Shown: in pieces, positions 7,741 through 16,691 of the stretch
Layout of the letters: the number at the start of each line of letters is the position of its first letter
Numbering within the stretch: the stretch's first letter is position 1
NCBI RefSeq assembly: GCF_943192915.1
Contig: NZ_CALPCD010000006.1
Coordinates: 54,138 to 118,137 of the forward strand
Direction: 5' to 3'
Source: Anaerotardibacter muris
GTDB taxonomy: Bacteria > Actinomycetota > Coriobacteriia > Coriobacteriales > Eggerthellaceae
Length of the DNA: 64,000 bases
Translations under genes and position numbers: made by a program
The notes under the pieces: model-generated
What the model was told of the DNA's origin: nothing
Database searches by the model: none
What the model saw: only the letters and a program-made list of their open reading frames with translations

Positions 7741-8862
7741 ATGATTCAAGATGCCCTCTTCGGAGAACCGAAAATAAGCATTCAAACAGAGGGAATAAAA
7801 TATGCTGGATCAAAGCTAAAGCTATTGCCAGATATTTTAGGAATCATAAATTCTCTCTCTGCCAAAACAGTGTGGGATCCGTTTTCAGGGACTACTCGTG
7901 TTTCACAGGCTTTATCAAAAAGCGGATATGAAGTTATTTCATCGGATCGTGCAGAGTGGTCAAAAGTTTTTGCCACTTGCTATCTGATGAACGAAAACGA
8001 GCCTGGGTATTACCAAGAGCTGATCGATCACCTTAATAGCATGCCTCCAATTTCTGGCTGGTTCACTGAAAACTATGGATCAGATAAGCCTTTTTCTGAA
8101 TGTGGCATAAAACGTCCCTGGCAAAGTAAGAATACCCGAAAATTAGATGCAATACGTGAGGAAATAGATAGGCTTGAACTCAGCGAGATCGATAAATCGG
8201 TTGCATTGACAAGTTTAATTTTGGCATTGGATAAGGTGGATAGCACATTAGGTCATTTTGCTTCGTATCTTAAAGACTGGTCTCCTCGTTCGTACAACGA
8301 TTTGTTTTTGACTGTTCCGCAAATATGGCCTAATTCCGCTTCCCGAAATAGGGTTTTATGTGGGGATGTCTTTGATTTAACTAAATACGTCACCGCGGAT
8401 GTTGCTTATTTGGATCCCCCTTATGGGTCGAATAACGAGAAGATGCCGCCTTCTCGAGTCAGATACGCATCTTACTATCATATTTGGACAACAATTTGTC
8501 TTAATGACAAGCCGGATCTATTCGGAAAAGCAAATAGGCGCAAAGACACTTCAGACACTGTTGCAGGATCTGTTTTTGAAGAATTTAGAAAAGACTCTGA
8601 GGGCAACTTTATTGCCGTTAAAGCAATTGAGAGACTAATCGAAGAGGTTAATTCCCGATGGGTTGTTCTTTCGTATAGTTCAGGGGGAAGGGCAACTGCT
8701 CAAGAATTGGTTAAGGCGTTATCCGACAACGGCGATATTAAGCTTGTTAAAGAAATTGACTACAAGAAAAATGTTATGGCTGAAATGAAATGGACAAATG
8801 AGTGGCTAAGTAAGATTGAAGAACCACACAAAGAGTTTTTGTTCTTGCTTGATAAAGGATAA
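7741..8862 (+). CDS. D12-class DNA adenine methyltransferase
   Basis: A 373-aa enzyme predicted to transfer a methyl group from S-adenosylmethionine to adenine N6 in DNA. It shows the D12-class order: KYAGSK near the N-terminus (20-25), SAM-binding VWDPFSGTTR (44-53) and catalytic DPPY (225-228) in DVAYLDPPYG. It is longer than Dam (about 280 aa), the extra length lying between motif I and DPPY, where the target-recognition region would sit. The start codon follows the stop of the endonuclease-like gene by two bases with TAAGG overlapping that stop, so the two are probably cotranslated and form a type II restriction-modification pair. Confidence 0.88.
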   Translation: MIQDALFGEPKISIQTEGIKYAGSKLKLLPDILGIINSLSAKTVWDPFSGTTRVSQALSKSGYEVISSDRAEWSKVFATCYLMNENEPGYYQELIDHLNSMPPISGWFTENYGSDKPFSECGIKRPWQSKNTRKLDAIREEIDRLELSEIDKSVALTSLILALDKVDSTLGHFASYLKDWSPRSYNDLFLTVPQIWPNSASRNRVLCGDVFDLTKYVTADVAYLDPPYGSNNEKMPPSRVRYASYYHIWTTICLNDKPDLFGKANRRKDTSDTVAGSVFEEFRKDSEGNFIAVKAIERLIEEVNSRWVVLSYSSGGRATAQELVKALSDNGDIKLVKEIDYKKNVMAEMKWTNEWLSKIEEPHKEFLFLLDKG

Positions 8863-9013
8863 GAAACAATTTGAATAATGCTGTTTCATGGGAAATAGGT
8901 TATTCAGAATCCGAGACACAAGAAGCTGCTCTTGTGTATTAAGGATTAAGGGGTGTGAAAATTCTTCTGGAGTTAGATGGCAAATGGGCTGCAAAACTTT
9001 TTCATATCGTAAA

Positions 9014-10918
9014 TTAGACAGCGAAAGCTTCAAAAGTTAAATTATTGATTTCTCCCCATTTTATGCAGGCTTCTTTTAATCCCTTTTCCTGATCGAGGGG
9101 ATCGTTGCATTTGGCGTAGGCTTCTTTGATCACTCTCATATCTTCGATCATAACTCCACCAACAAATTTCCTATCCCGTTTTATGAGGATATAGGTTCGA
9201 TGAGGAACCTGAGAATGAATAGTTGCTATACGGCCCATGCAGTTGTGAAGTTCGATTCCAGCTAAAATGTAGTCTCTTGGACAGCGCGGAAGACAGAAAG
9301 AAAAATCATCTATTACGGTTTCTAGGTTCCTTTGTTCCTTTGAATACAGGCACTCTTTGTCGATGTTGTCATGGGGATTGTTCTCGATCCACAAGATTAT
9401 AGGAAGTATCTTTGGAAGATCCCGCATTCGCGTGTTGGCAATCTCTTCTTTTGCTTCAGTTGAATCTATCAAGCAATATTGCCTGAAACAGTCCGTTATT
9501 CTTTGAATAGCATTCAGGGAGGAAGACTTCAGAAGAGAAAAAACATTATTCTCGCCTTTGATCTTGATTAGTTCATTCCACCCAGCAAGACATTTACCTT
9601 TCTCCCAAAAATAATCATTGTAGAGACCTAGGCTCTTCAGGATCTTATCAAGGTTGGGATTGGCTAGAAGCTTGTTGATATTGTCTACGTTCCTGAAGGG
9701 GAGGTCATCCGCACGTAAGAGTTTAAAAAGTAGAAGGGGATTCTTAAAAAGTGAGCGCCGAAGAGATTTCTTCTTTGGTAACCCAGTCATATCATAGGCG
9801 GCTTCAATATCAGAATAGAGTCGGGGGATTCCGCTTTGAAGGTCGATTATTTCGAAAAAGATGGAATCGGTTAAAAGTGTTTCATAGAAGGTCGCGGGAT
9901 ATTCGACAAACCTATTTGCAAGTATAAGTAGTTTTAGGTTATGACATCCTGCCCATCTTGTTACCTCGCTTGGTAAAGGGGGTAGTTTGCTCATGACGCT
10001 ACGGACAACTTGGCTATCGTTAAATATCTGTGAGACAGAAATACAATTTAAGAGCTCAGTTAAGACATCATTGCCCGCATCGAATCTCACTCCATCGATT
10101 TTGGTAAGACCGGTTTTTGTTTGGAGCTCTATAGTGTGATCGTGAGCCGTGTCGTTGATTCTCAGTACTATGCTATCTTTATTTATTTCTACGGGCTGAG
10201 GTCCTTTGGTCCGTTTCTTGTTTGAGCATTTTTCTATTGCCCCCTTGATCAAGGTCTCGTTATCTAGGGGATCGTTGCCAATCTCATTGAATAGCGCGAC
10301 GCCAAATGGCTTGCCGCAGTTCGAGCATTGGTATGTCCCAGCTATGTTCGGGTGAGAGCATATCGAGATATTTTGTTGCGGAGAACCAGAGAGATGAATT
10401 CGTATCTGGTTCGGGGTGAATGCCTCTAGGTCCTTCTCGTTGATGTAGAAGCGATCCTGATTCTCGATTTCTCGATCTAATACGAATTGTGCACCGTTGG
10501 GCAAATTGAAAAGCTGGTCGTTGAGCATGTTCATCACGATATCTTCGATATCGACAAGATATCGTCTCTCTCGCTCAAGGTCGATATCGACGATCGCAGA
10601 AATTTTCTCGACGCTTTTATTTGTCCGCTCAAGTAGGTGAAGCCATTGACTCCTCGCAAGTATTTGGTTCGTTCCTTTGTCGCAAAAAGGGCAGGAGGCC
10701 TCAAGTTGCTTTATATACACCTCCGGAAGTGATAGACCTTTCACGGGAAATGAAAGGTCTATCGCATAGATGGAGTCGAGATTGTCCATGACGTAATCGA
10801 GCGCTGAATTTGTCTCGATCTTTCTCTGAATTATTTGGGGAGTGATCCAGGTACGCTGATACTTTGGTATCGGAGCAAATTCCTGCTTGTTCGTCTTTCG
10901 GTTTGCCTCTGACGACAC
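9014..10918 (-). CDS. PcfJ-domain protein with two zinc-ribbon-like CxxC motifs
   Basis: A 634-aa protein. The C-terminal quarter carries the PcfJ-like pattern: DYILAGIELHNCMGRI (Cys near residue 560), then RTYILIKRDRKFVGGVMIE and a final helix. PcfJ domains occur on conjugative plasmids and phages and have no proven activity. The N-terminal half has CPFC (76-79) and CSNCG (Cys198, Cys201), likely a split zinc site, and a LANRFVEYPATFYE block. These features recur in the neighbouring protein at 13157-14617, so the two are related. The start is GTG 10918, with AAGGAGGG just upstream. It is 68 bases downstream of the AAA+ gene on the same strand, and the three genes probably form one operon. 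Confidence 0.7.
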   Translation of the reverse strand: MSSEANRKTNKQEFAPIPKYQRTWITPQIIQRKIETNSALDYVMDNLDSIYAIDLSFPVKGLSLPEVYIKQLEASCPFCDKGTNQILARSQWLHLLERTNKSVEKISAIVDIDLERERRYLVDIEDIVMNMLNDQLFNLPNGAQFVLDREIENQDRFYINEKDLEAFTPNQIRIHLSGSPQQNISICSHPNIAGTYQCSNCGKPFGVALFNEIGNDPLDNETLIKGAIEKCSNKKRTKGPQPVEINKDSIVLRINDTAHDHTIELQTKTGLTKIDGVRFDAGNDVLTELLNCISVSQIFNDSQVVRSVMSKLPPLPSEVTRWAGCHNLKLLILANRFVEYPATFYETLLTDSIFFEIIDLQSGIPRLYSDIEAAYDMTGLPKKKSLRRSLFKNPLLLFKLLRADDLPFRNVDNINKLLANPNLDKILKSLGLYNDYFWEKGKCLAGWNELIKIKGENNVFSLLKSSSLNAIQRITDCFRQYCLIDSTEAKEEIANTRMRDLPKILPIILWIENNPHDNIDKECLYSKEQRNLETVIDDFSFCLPRCPRDYILAGIELHNCMGRIATIHSQVPHRTYILIKRDRKFVGGVMIEDMRVIKEAYAKCNDPLDQEKGLKEACIKWGEINNLTFEAFAV

Positions 10919-10986
10919 TTGTTATCCCTCCTTCTTGAGCTGCTTTGAGAAGCTTTGCTGCTAGGATTGCTTTCGTAGATTGGTGT

Positions 10987-13032
10987 CTATGCGCAGAATC
11001 CGAGCTTAGGGGTCTTCTTATGCGCAGGGGTAGGCTCATCAATGTCCTCTGCGCAGAGCGTGTTAAGTTCTGTTTTGTTGAGGGTCTCCAAGTCTTGATT
11101 GATAATGCGAGACGATTGCGCCATGATGGCTTTCTCGATAAGGGATCGAGCGTAGCGACCGTTTCCAAAATCTTCCTCTTTTCGGGCGGCATCAAAGATG
11201 CCTGACAGTTTGCTTGCGGCGTCGCTGGATAGAGTCATCCCTTTTTTAGAGGCAATTATCGAGGCAATTTGGCTAAGCTCTTCTGTAGTGTAGTCGGGAA
11301 AGCGCACGTGGAATGCGATTCTCGACCGAAGACCCGGGTTCTTCTGCAAGAATTGTTCCATTTTGTCAGGGTATCCGGCAAAGATAACCACAACGCTATC
11401 GCGATGGTTTTCCATTTCCTGAACGATGGTATTGATTGCTTCATCTCCAAAACAGCCGTCTCGATCCTCGACGAGTGAATAAGCTTCGTCGATGAAAAGG
11501 ACACCTCCTTGTGCGCGCTCGAAGCAGCGTTTGACTAGAGGAGCTGTATGTCCAACATATTTTCCTACTAGATCAGCACGTCCAACTTCGATGATGTGTC
11601 CAGAAGACAGCAATTCGTTTTCTCGCATGATCCGTGCGAACAATCTGGCTACAGTAGTCTTGGCAGTGCCAGGATTGCCGGTAAAGATCATGTGCTGCGA
11701 AGGACGTTCGCGAGTTATGTCTTGAGCCGCTAAGAACTTCTGCATTTTATGGAAGTCGATCGCCTGGTTTATGATCTTTTTTGCCTCGTTTAAGCCGATC
11801 ATTCCCATAAGCTCGTCGTAAGCAGTGCCTCTAGCTTCTTCTTTTACCTCTTCCATCTTCACCATTTGGAATTGAGCATACTGGGGGTAGACTTCTTTTC
11901 TGAGCTTTTTATTGAACCAGTCATTGAACATGATGCGCAGTTCTTCGATGAGGTAGGTCTTGTCGGTTTCAACTTTTGCATATAGCTCATCATCCGTGGG
12001 GATATTCTTGTCTTTAGCCATTGTCCGCAAGAGACGCTTTGCTCTTTTGGTATCGGCTGGTACTTCCTCTATTTCGACGAAGCTCAAGCAGCCAAGCTTT
12101 TCGAATAAGTTATCCTTGAGCCGTGTGCATTCCTTTGGAAGGAGCAGTACAACCAATACATCATTTCGGTATTTCTTTACGCTTTCGCAGAGGGTCTCGA
12201 TGTTCTCAAGAGTGTTATTAGCTCGATCGCTGTCGAAATTTTGGAAGCGATTGAAAGATGCAACAATCGCTCCTCCTTTATTCAGGGAGAAAAGCTTATC
12301 TGTGAACAACTGGGTGAATCGCTCTCGAGTTGTGCAATCTAAGACAATGTTGCAAATACGTCGATTGGAGATCCGATTGTTTTTAAGAAGGCTGCTGAGG
12401 AGCAGATCGAGCGTCTTTTGTCTCGTTTCCTTGTCGTTTGTTTGGATGATGTAGTGAACAGGATGCCCAAACACATTCTTGGCTGTTCTTGCTGCTTCAA
12501 TTCGGGCGATTTCATCCTGAAGACCCTTTGAGGTTAGAAGTCTAGCGCATTGGGTGCGCTCGGTCTTCTTTGCTGAGGGCTCTATGATGCTCTCATCGAA
12601 GTGTGCGCCTAAGTGTATCCTGCGCAGATCGTAAATCTCATCAAGTCCATAGCTAATCAGGATTTCATTATCATCTTCGATAAAGCAGTTTCGGTCGGCG
12701 CGGCAGAGTAGACGCCTGAAAGAGTCGAAGTCTACTTCTTGCGCAGTACAGTTTGAGGCGTAGATGCTCACTCGCTTCAGAAGCTGTTCGGTAGCAGCGG
12801 TCAGATCGGAGTCGCTTTCAATGAGGGCACAAGCGGAAAAATCTACAGAACTTACTTGGGCAATGGTCAAGAATGTACCTTGCTCAAAGTTTCTGTTGAG
12901 GTCTTTTGTTGCCTTGTAAAGTTGGTTGCTGAAATCTCCTCGTCTCAGATAATGGTCGATGTTCCTGAATTCTTCTGTATCGAATTCAAGATCGATCTTG
13001 CGAACTTTTCCCTGTATCTCGAAAAAACGCAT
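10987..13032 (-). CDS. CbbX/SpoVK-type AAA+ ATPase with extra N-terminal domain
   Basis: A 681-aa protein. The C-terminal half (about 400-681) is a complete CbbX/SpoVK/EccA-like AAA+ module: FTGNPGTAKTTVARLF (Walker A near 450), GKYVGHTAPLVKRCFE, GGVLFIDEAYSL (Walker B near 514), VIFAGYPDKMEQFL and GLRSRIAFHVRFPDY (arginine-rich sensor region). Such ATPases remodel protein partners. The N-terminal 400 residues include a segment (about 190-345) that looks like a second AAA-type fold (IVLDCTTRERFT, GGAIVASFNRFQNFD) but shows no Walker A, so it may be a degenerate first ring or a substrate-recognition domain. ATG 13032 follows AAGGAGA. It lies between the two zinc-ribbon relatives, which are natural candidates for its substrates or adaptors. 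Confidence 0.85.
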   Translation of the reverse strand: MRFFEIQGKVRKIDLEFDTEEFRNIDHYLRRGDFSNQLYKATKDLNRNFEQGTFLTIAQVSSVDFSACALIESDSDLTAATEQLLKRVSIYASNCTAQEVDFDSFRRLLCRADRNCFIEDDNEILISYGLDEIYDLRRIHLGAHFDESIIEPSAKKTERTQCARLLTSKGLQDEIARIEAARTAKNVFGHPVHYIIQTNDKETRQKTLDLLLSSLLKNNRISNRRICNIVLDCTTRERFTQLFTDKLFSLNKGGAIVASFNRFQNFDSDRANNTLENIETLCESVKKYRNDVLVVLLLPKECTRLKDNLFEKLGCLSFVEIEEVPADTKRAKRLLRTMAKDKNIPTDDELYAKVETDKTYLIEELRIMFNDWFNKKLRKEVYPQYAQFQMVKMEEVKEEARGTAYDELMGMIGLNEAKKIINQAIDFHKMQKFLAAQDITRERPSQHMIFTGNPGTAKTTVARLFARIMRENELLSSGHIIEVGRADLVGKYVGHTAPLVKRCFERAQGGVLFIDEAYSLVEDRDGCFGDEAINTIVQEMENHRDSVVVIFAGYPDKMEQFLQKNPGLRSRIAFHVRFPDYTTEELSQIASIIASKKGMTLSSDAASKLSGIFDAARKEEDFGNGRYARSLIEKAIMAQSSRIINQDLETLNKTELNTLCAEDIDEPTPAHKKTPKLGFCA

Positions 13033-13156
13033 TGTGACTCTCCTTCGCTTCCTTATGCCTGATAATAAGCATGTTATAAAAAACGATGGGCAGAATATTA
13101 CCCATCATTTTTCGAGAAGCTGAGCTCAGTTTTTGCTCTAGAGGAGCTGGCTACAG

Positions 13157-14617
13157 CTAATTCGTATCGAAGATTTCTTCCGCGTGCTTAAGTATGTGCA
13201 TCAGGTAAAAGTGAGGCATTGGACAGCCATCGGTGGTTACGCCTCTCTCGGGTACCCGTATATCCTTGATGCGTAAGCATGCTTCTTCATATTGGACAGG
13301 AAGCGCTTTGCAGTCGTAGAAGATCCGTGCTAGTTCGGAAAAAGCTTTTTCTCTGTGATATCTACCTGGCCAAATTATCCTGAAAAAATTAATTGGATAG
13401 CCTTGGAATCGATTTGCTAACGAGAGATTGATGATGGTATCCAAAAGAGCGTGAGGTCTCACACTGTCTGCAGCGATCTTTATATTGTCGAGCGAAATTT
13501 GAATGCCTGGTTTGTCCATGCCGGCAAATTCCAAAAAATCAGGAATCGCATCAGGAAATTTTATAGTGAAATAGTTCGCTTGATCAAACTCTGCCGCATC
13601 AAAGTCAGTGGCATCATTGCGAAGGGTTATCTTTGTTATCTTTTGGGCAGGGACGGGATGTATTATGGTCTTAGCATCGAGCTTGACATCTTCATTAAAG
13701 GCGAGCGTCTGCCCGTCAATCAAGAAATCTCCTGTCTCACGGTTCCATTGATAAAGTCTTTGTGTGTGTTCGTCTAGGTCTGACAATGCAAAGCTAACAA
13801 TATCTTGGTTTTTTGAGATCTTTGCATCTAGGCGTTCCGGAACGAGTCCTTTGAGTCGGAATCCATCAATGCTCTCTCTGTCGGATTCCGAAGGGTTGTA
13901 GATCGCGAAAAAAACCGCTCCGCAGTTGTGGCAGCCATAGAGCGTTTTGAGGTTTTCGGTCATCGACCCGAACCGGACTGTATTGTCGTTTTGATAGTGT
14001 ATTGAGGGATGATCGAAGGGGTCGGCTGGACCTCCGGGCCACGGAATCGGTCTTGTTCGATCCGCATAAGATCGAATGACTAGACTTTTGCCTCCTCCTT
14101 CAATGAAAGCCTGAAAAAGCATAAAAAGATCGGATCCTACGTGGCCATCCCTCGAAAGGGGATTCTCGATGACTTCAACGTCTCTGCAAGTTCGGAGGCC
14201 ATTTAGGCAATAGTTTCTTTCCAATTGTGCAGACATGGCTTCCGCGGGATCGGTGATGATCGATTGAGATGATTTGTCGTGGCATACTTTCCAACCCCAA
14301 CTGCTAAGAAGCATAGTATGGTGACAGTGGGGACATGCTACTTCCAGTGTTTTTGCAGTAACAGCTCGAACTTTGCCGTTCGCGTAGTCGAAGTCCTCAA
14401 GAGTTATCTCGATGATTTTGTCTTTGATGCTCTCAAGTTCCTTCATTACCTCACAGCCATAGAATTTGAACTCTCTTGGCTTAGCAGGCGCAATGATCGT
14501 TTGCCCCGGTTCAAGGGTCAGCTTGTAATAATGAACTTGGCTTGATTCATTGGATTCTTCGATATGGGGAGCTTGCACTTTGTCTTCGGGTAATTCTTTG
14601 ATGCTGTATTTAAACAT
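13157..14617 (-). CDS. Zinc-ribbon protein related to the PcfJ-domain neighbour
   Basis: A 486-aa protein of unknown function. It has CPHC (near 95-98) and YGCHNCG (near 228-231), two CxxC pairs in the same order as in the PcfJ protein at 9014-10918. Other shared blocks, in the same order, are DEHTQRLYQWNRETGDFLIDG against HDHTIELQTKTGLTKIDG, and LANRFQGYPINFFR against LANRFVEYPATFYE. It lacks the PcfJ domain. I infer a duplicated or co-evolved pair. The start used is ATG 14617, preceded by AAAGGTGG; 22 extra codons upstream look non-coding. It is the first gene of the leftward three-gene unit, 124 bases before the AAA+ start. The catalytic role, if any, is unknown. Confidence 0.6.
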   Translation of the reverse strand: MFKYSIKELPEDKVQAPHIEESNESSQVHYYKLTLEPGQTIIAPAKPREFKFYGCEVMKELESIKDKIIEITLEDFDYANGKVRAVTAKTLEVACPHCHHTMLLSSWGWKVCHDKSSQSIITDPAEAMSAQLERNYCLNGLRTCRDVEVIENPLSRDGHVGSDLFMLFQAFIEGGGKSLVIRSYADRTRPIPWPGGPADPFDHPSIHYQNDNTVRFGSMTENLKTLYGCHNCGAVFFAIYNPSESDRESIDGFRLKGLVPERLDAKISKNQDIVSFALSDLDEHTQRLYQWNRETGDFLIDGQTLAFNEDVKLDAKTIIHPVPAQKITKITLRNDATDFDAAEFDQANYFTIKFPDAIPDFLEFAGMDKPGIQISLDNIKIAADSVRPHALLDTIINLSLANRFQGYPINFFRIIWPGRYHREKAFSELARIFYDCKALPVQYEEACLRIKDIRVPERGVTTDGCPMPHFYLMHILKHAEEIFDTN

Positions 14618-14759
14618 TGCAACACCACCTTTCATTTGGATTAACCCTATCTTATGAGTGGTGGTGAGGATTATTTTGTGCATGTTATAGGCTAAGGTTG
14701 AAGCGTATGATAATTTTCGGATGAACTCGTAACAAAGGAAAGCCGAGGCCGATCAACTG

Positions 14760-15203
14760 ATGGGAGAAAGCGAGCAGCTAAAAAGCGATGGCTCAGAATC
14801 TACGAGCTTTGGCAAGGTTGCTTTGTTTTGGTATACAGAACAGGGCATTGTTGGTATGGCAGAACCTCTTGAGGGTGTTCATGTGGAAGACTCGGGTGAA
14901 TTCATGGGCCTGAACATCGGACACTTTGAACTGTGGGGGCTTTTCGAGTCGCGCTTCAATACTGACGATATGTATCATTACCCAAGAGGGAGGGTCATTT
15001 ACTGTAAGCGAACGAGGTGCTATAAGGTAGTCTGCGATCCGAGGCTTGTGCGGTCTTTGGAATGTTGTGAAAAGATCAGACGAGCTTTTGCTCTCGGTGC
15101 CGAAACGGCATTCGACACCGATTTGCATTATCGCTCATCCTTTCAATCTCCTGAGCTTGCAGAATATACCAAAGAGGAACTCGCTGACCCTTTTGACTTT
15201 TAA
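14760..15203 (+). CDS. Unknown small protein
   Basis: A 147-aa protein I cannot assign. The sequence alternates short strands (VALFWYTEQGIVGMAEPL, PRGRVIYCKRTRCYKVVCD) and a helix (LVRSLECCEKIRRAFAL), so it is probably a small soluble alpha/beta protein. It has no signal peptide and no membrane segment. It is transcribed away from the zinc-ribbon gene and towards rtcB. The ATG at 14760 has only a weak ribosome site (GAGG twelve bases upstream), so the start is uncertain. Confidence 0.5.
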   Translation: MGESEQLKSDGSESTSFGKVALFWYTEQGIVGMAEPLEGVHVEDSGEFMGLNIGHFELWGLFESRFNTDDMYHYPRGRVIYCKRTRCYKVVCDPRLVRSLECCEKIRRAFALGAETAFDTDLHYRSSFQSPELAEYTKEELADPFDF

Positions 15204-15294
15204 GCCCAATGGAAACAACTGCGCTTATTCAATTTAGGGTTTTAGAGCTTTCTTAGGTATGTTCCGAGCTTCCCGTTCTTATTTGGAGCGCTCC

Positions 15295-16503
15295 TTATGC
15301 CTTGAAGTTGTAGATCGGTTTCATTACGTCAACGATGTCAACAGCTTCTGAAATGGGACCGATGATATCATCAATGGACTTGTAGGCCGCTGGGGCCTCA
15401 TCGAGCGTCGAGCTGTTGACCGATGTCGAATAAATACCCTCCATTGAGGCTTTATAGTCTTCTATATTTAGGTTCTCGCGAGCAGTGCGTCGCGACATCA
15501 CTCGCCCTGCGCCATGGGGGGCGGATTCATTCCATTCTGAATTGCCCTTTCCCTTTGCAATAATAGAGCCATCTCGCATATTAAGGGGGATGAGGACGGT
15601 TTCTCCTTCATGAGCCGCAATGGCTCCCTTGCGAAGAATCATCTCGTCAATATCGATGTAGTTGTGGACGGTATGGAATACTGAAGAAGCATCCAGGCCT
15701 GTGCGTGCCAGAATCTCGATGAGCATACGTTCACGATTTCGCTTTGCGAATTCTTGGCAGATCTCAACATCATGCAGATAATCGTCCATGTACCGTCCAT
15801 AGAGCCAGCAGAGGTCGCGCGGCGCATCGGGTTCCGTTCGTTTCGTGTTGTATTCAATCGTGAGGTCTCGGACCGCATCTTTAAGTTCCGCGCGTCTTCC
15901 TTGGGCTTTGTACGAAGCAATAAGCTCTTCTTTGCGGGTGAAAAATTCTTCCATGCCGCTATGGAGTGAAACCGCGAGTTTTTGATAATGCTCGGCTACT
16001 TGTTTGCCAAGGTTCCTGGATCCTGAATGAATTACGAGACGCTGCATGCCGTCAGATGCTTTGTCGATTTCGATGAAGTGATTTCCTCCGCCGAGTGTTC
16101 CGAGCGCTTTGGCCATGCGTTTCGTGTCATTGAGAGCTCGGTAACAGCGGAGCTGCTCAAGATCAAAACGTTCTCTGCGTCCATCCCAAACCTTGGCTCC
16201 GGAAGGGATCTCGCGACACGCTTCATCGAAGGCGGCAAGATCGATCGCCTTGTGGCCAATGTCTGCGGTGAGCATGCCGCAGCCGATATCCACTCCAACT
16301 AGGTTGGGTACCACTTTGTCAGTTACCTTCATGGTGGTGCCGATCGTACAGCCGAGACCAAAATGAGCATCAGGCATGATCGCGGTATTTGCGTCTTCCG
16401 CAAAAGGCATATCGAGCATGCCCTGTATTTGCTCGATACAAACATCTTCAATGTTCGTGGCGTAGCATGCAGCCGTTCCGTATTTTCCTTCGATGGTAAA
16501 CAT
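15295..16503 (-). CDS. rtcB: RtcB-family 3'-phosphate RNA ligase
   Basis: A 402-aa RtcB enzyme, which joins RNA 3'-phosphate or 2',3'-cyclic phosphate ends to 5'-OH ends using GTP and a divalent metal. Family marks are IMPDAHFGLGCTIGTT near the N-terminus, VGVDIGCGM (metal-binding Cys), GTLGGGNHFIEID, VIHSGSRNLGKQ, and APHGAGRVMSRR with the predicted guanylylated His near residue 331. The length matches the short bacterial RtcB form. ATG 16503 follows GGGAGG by five bases. It uses end chemistry opposite to that of the kinase-ligase fusion at 430, so the island can seal both classes of broken RNA. No archease gene or RtcR activator is adjacent; a WYL regulator lies 1.3 kb away. Confidence 0.93.
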   Translation of the reverse strand: MFTIEGKYGTAACYATNIEDVCIEQIQGMLDMPFAEDANTAIMPDAHFGLGCTIGTTMKVTDKVVPNLVGVDIGCGMLTADIGHKAIDLAAFDEACREIPSGAKVWDGRRERFDLEQLRCYRALNDTKRMAKALGTLGGGNHFIEIDKASDGMQRLVIHSGSRNLGKQVAEHYQKLAVSLHSGMEEFFTRKEELIASYKAQGRRAELKDAVRDLTIEYNTKRTEPDAPRDLCWLYGRYMDDYLHDVEICQEFAKRNRERMLIEILARTGLDASSVFHTVHNYIDIDEMILRKGAIAAHEGETVLIPLNMRDGSIIAKGKGNSEWNESAPHGAGRVMSRRTARENLNIEDYKASMEGIYSTSVNSSTLDEAPAAYKSIDDIIGPISEAVDIVDVMKPIYNFKA

Positions 16504-16691
16504 ATAAGCCTCCCGCTCTTGTATTGCTGAGTCGTATTACTGGGTCTCGTGTGATCGATGAGCCTCGCTTTGAAACGATTCTTTCATAGCGAGTGAGGAT
16601 ATTTTGTCCCATAAACCCAGTCAATATAGACTTTGTTCGTGAGGGGAGTTGAGCTTCTTTCGTGGGTGCTACTTGAAGGGGGTTCATTCAA

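Noticed and set aside
8916..8937. Hairpin ACACAAGA/TCTTGTGT after the methyltransferase gene
   Set aside because: Only 8 bp, mostly A-T, and not followed by a T run; too weak to call a terminator.
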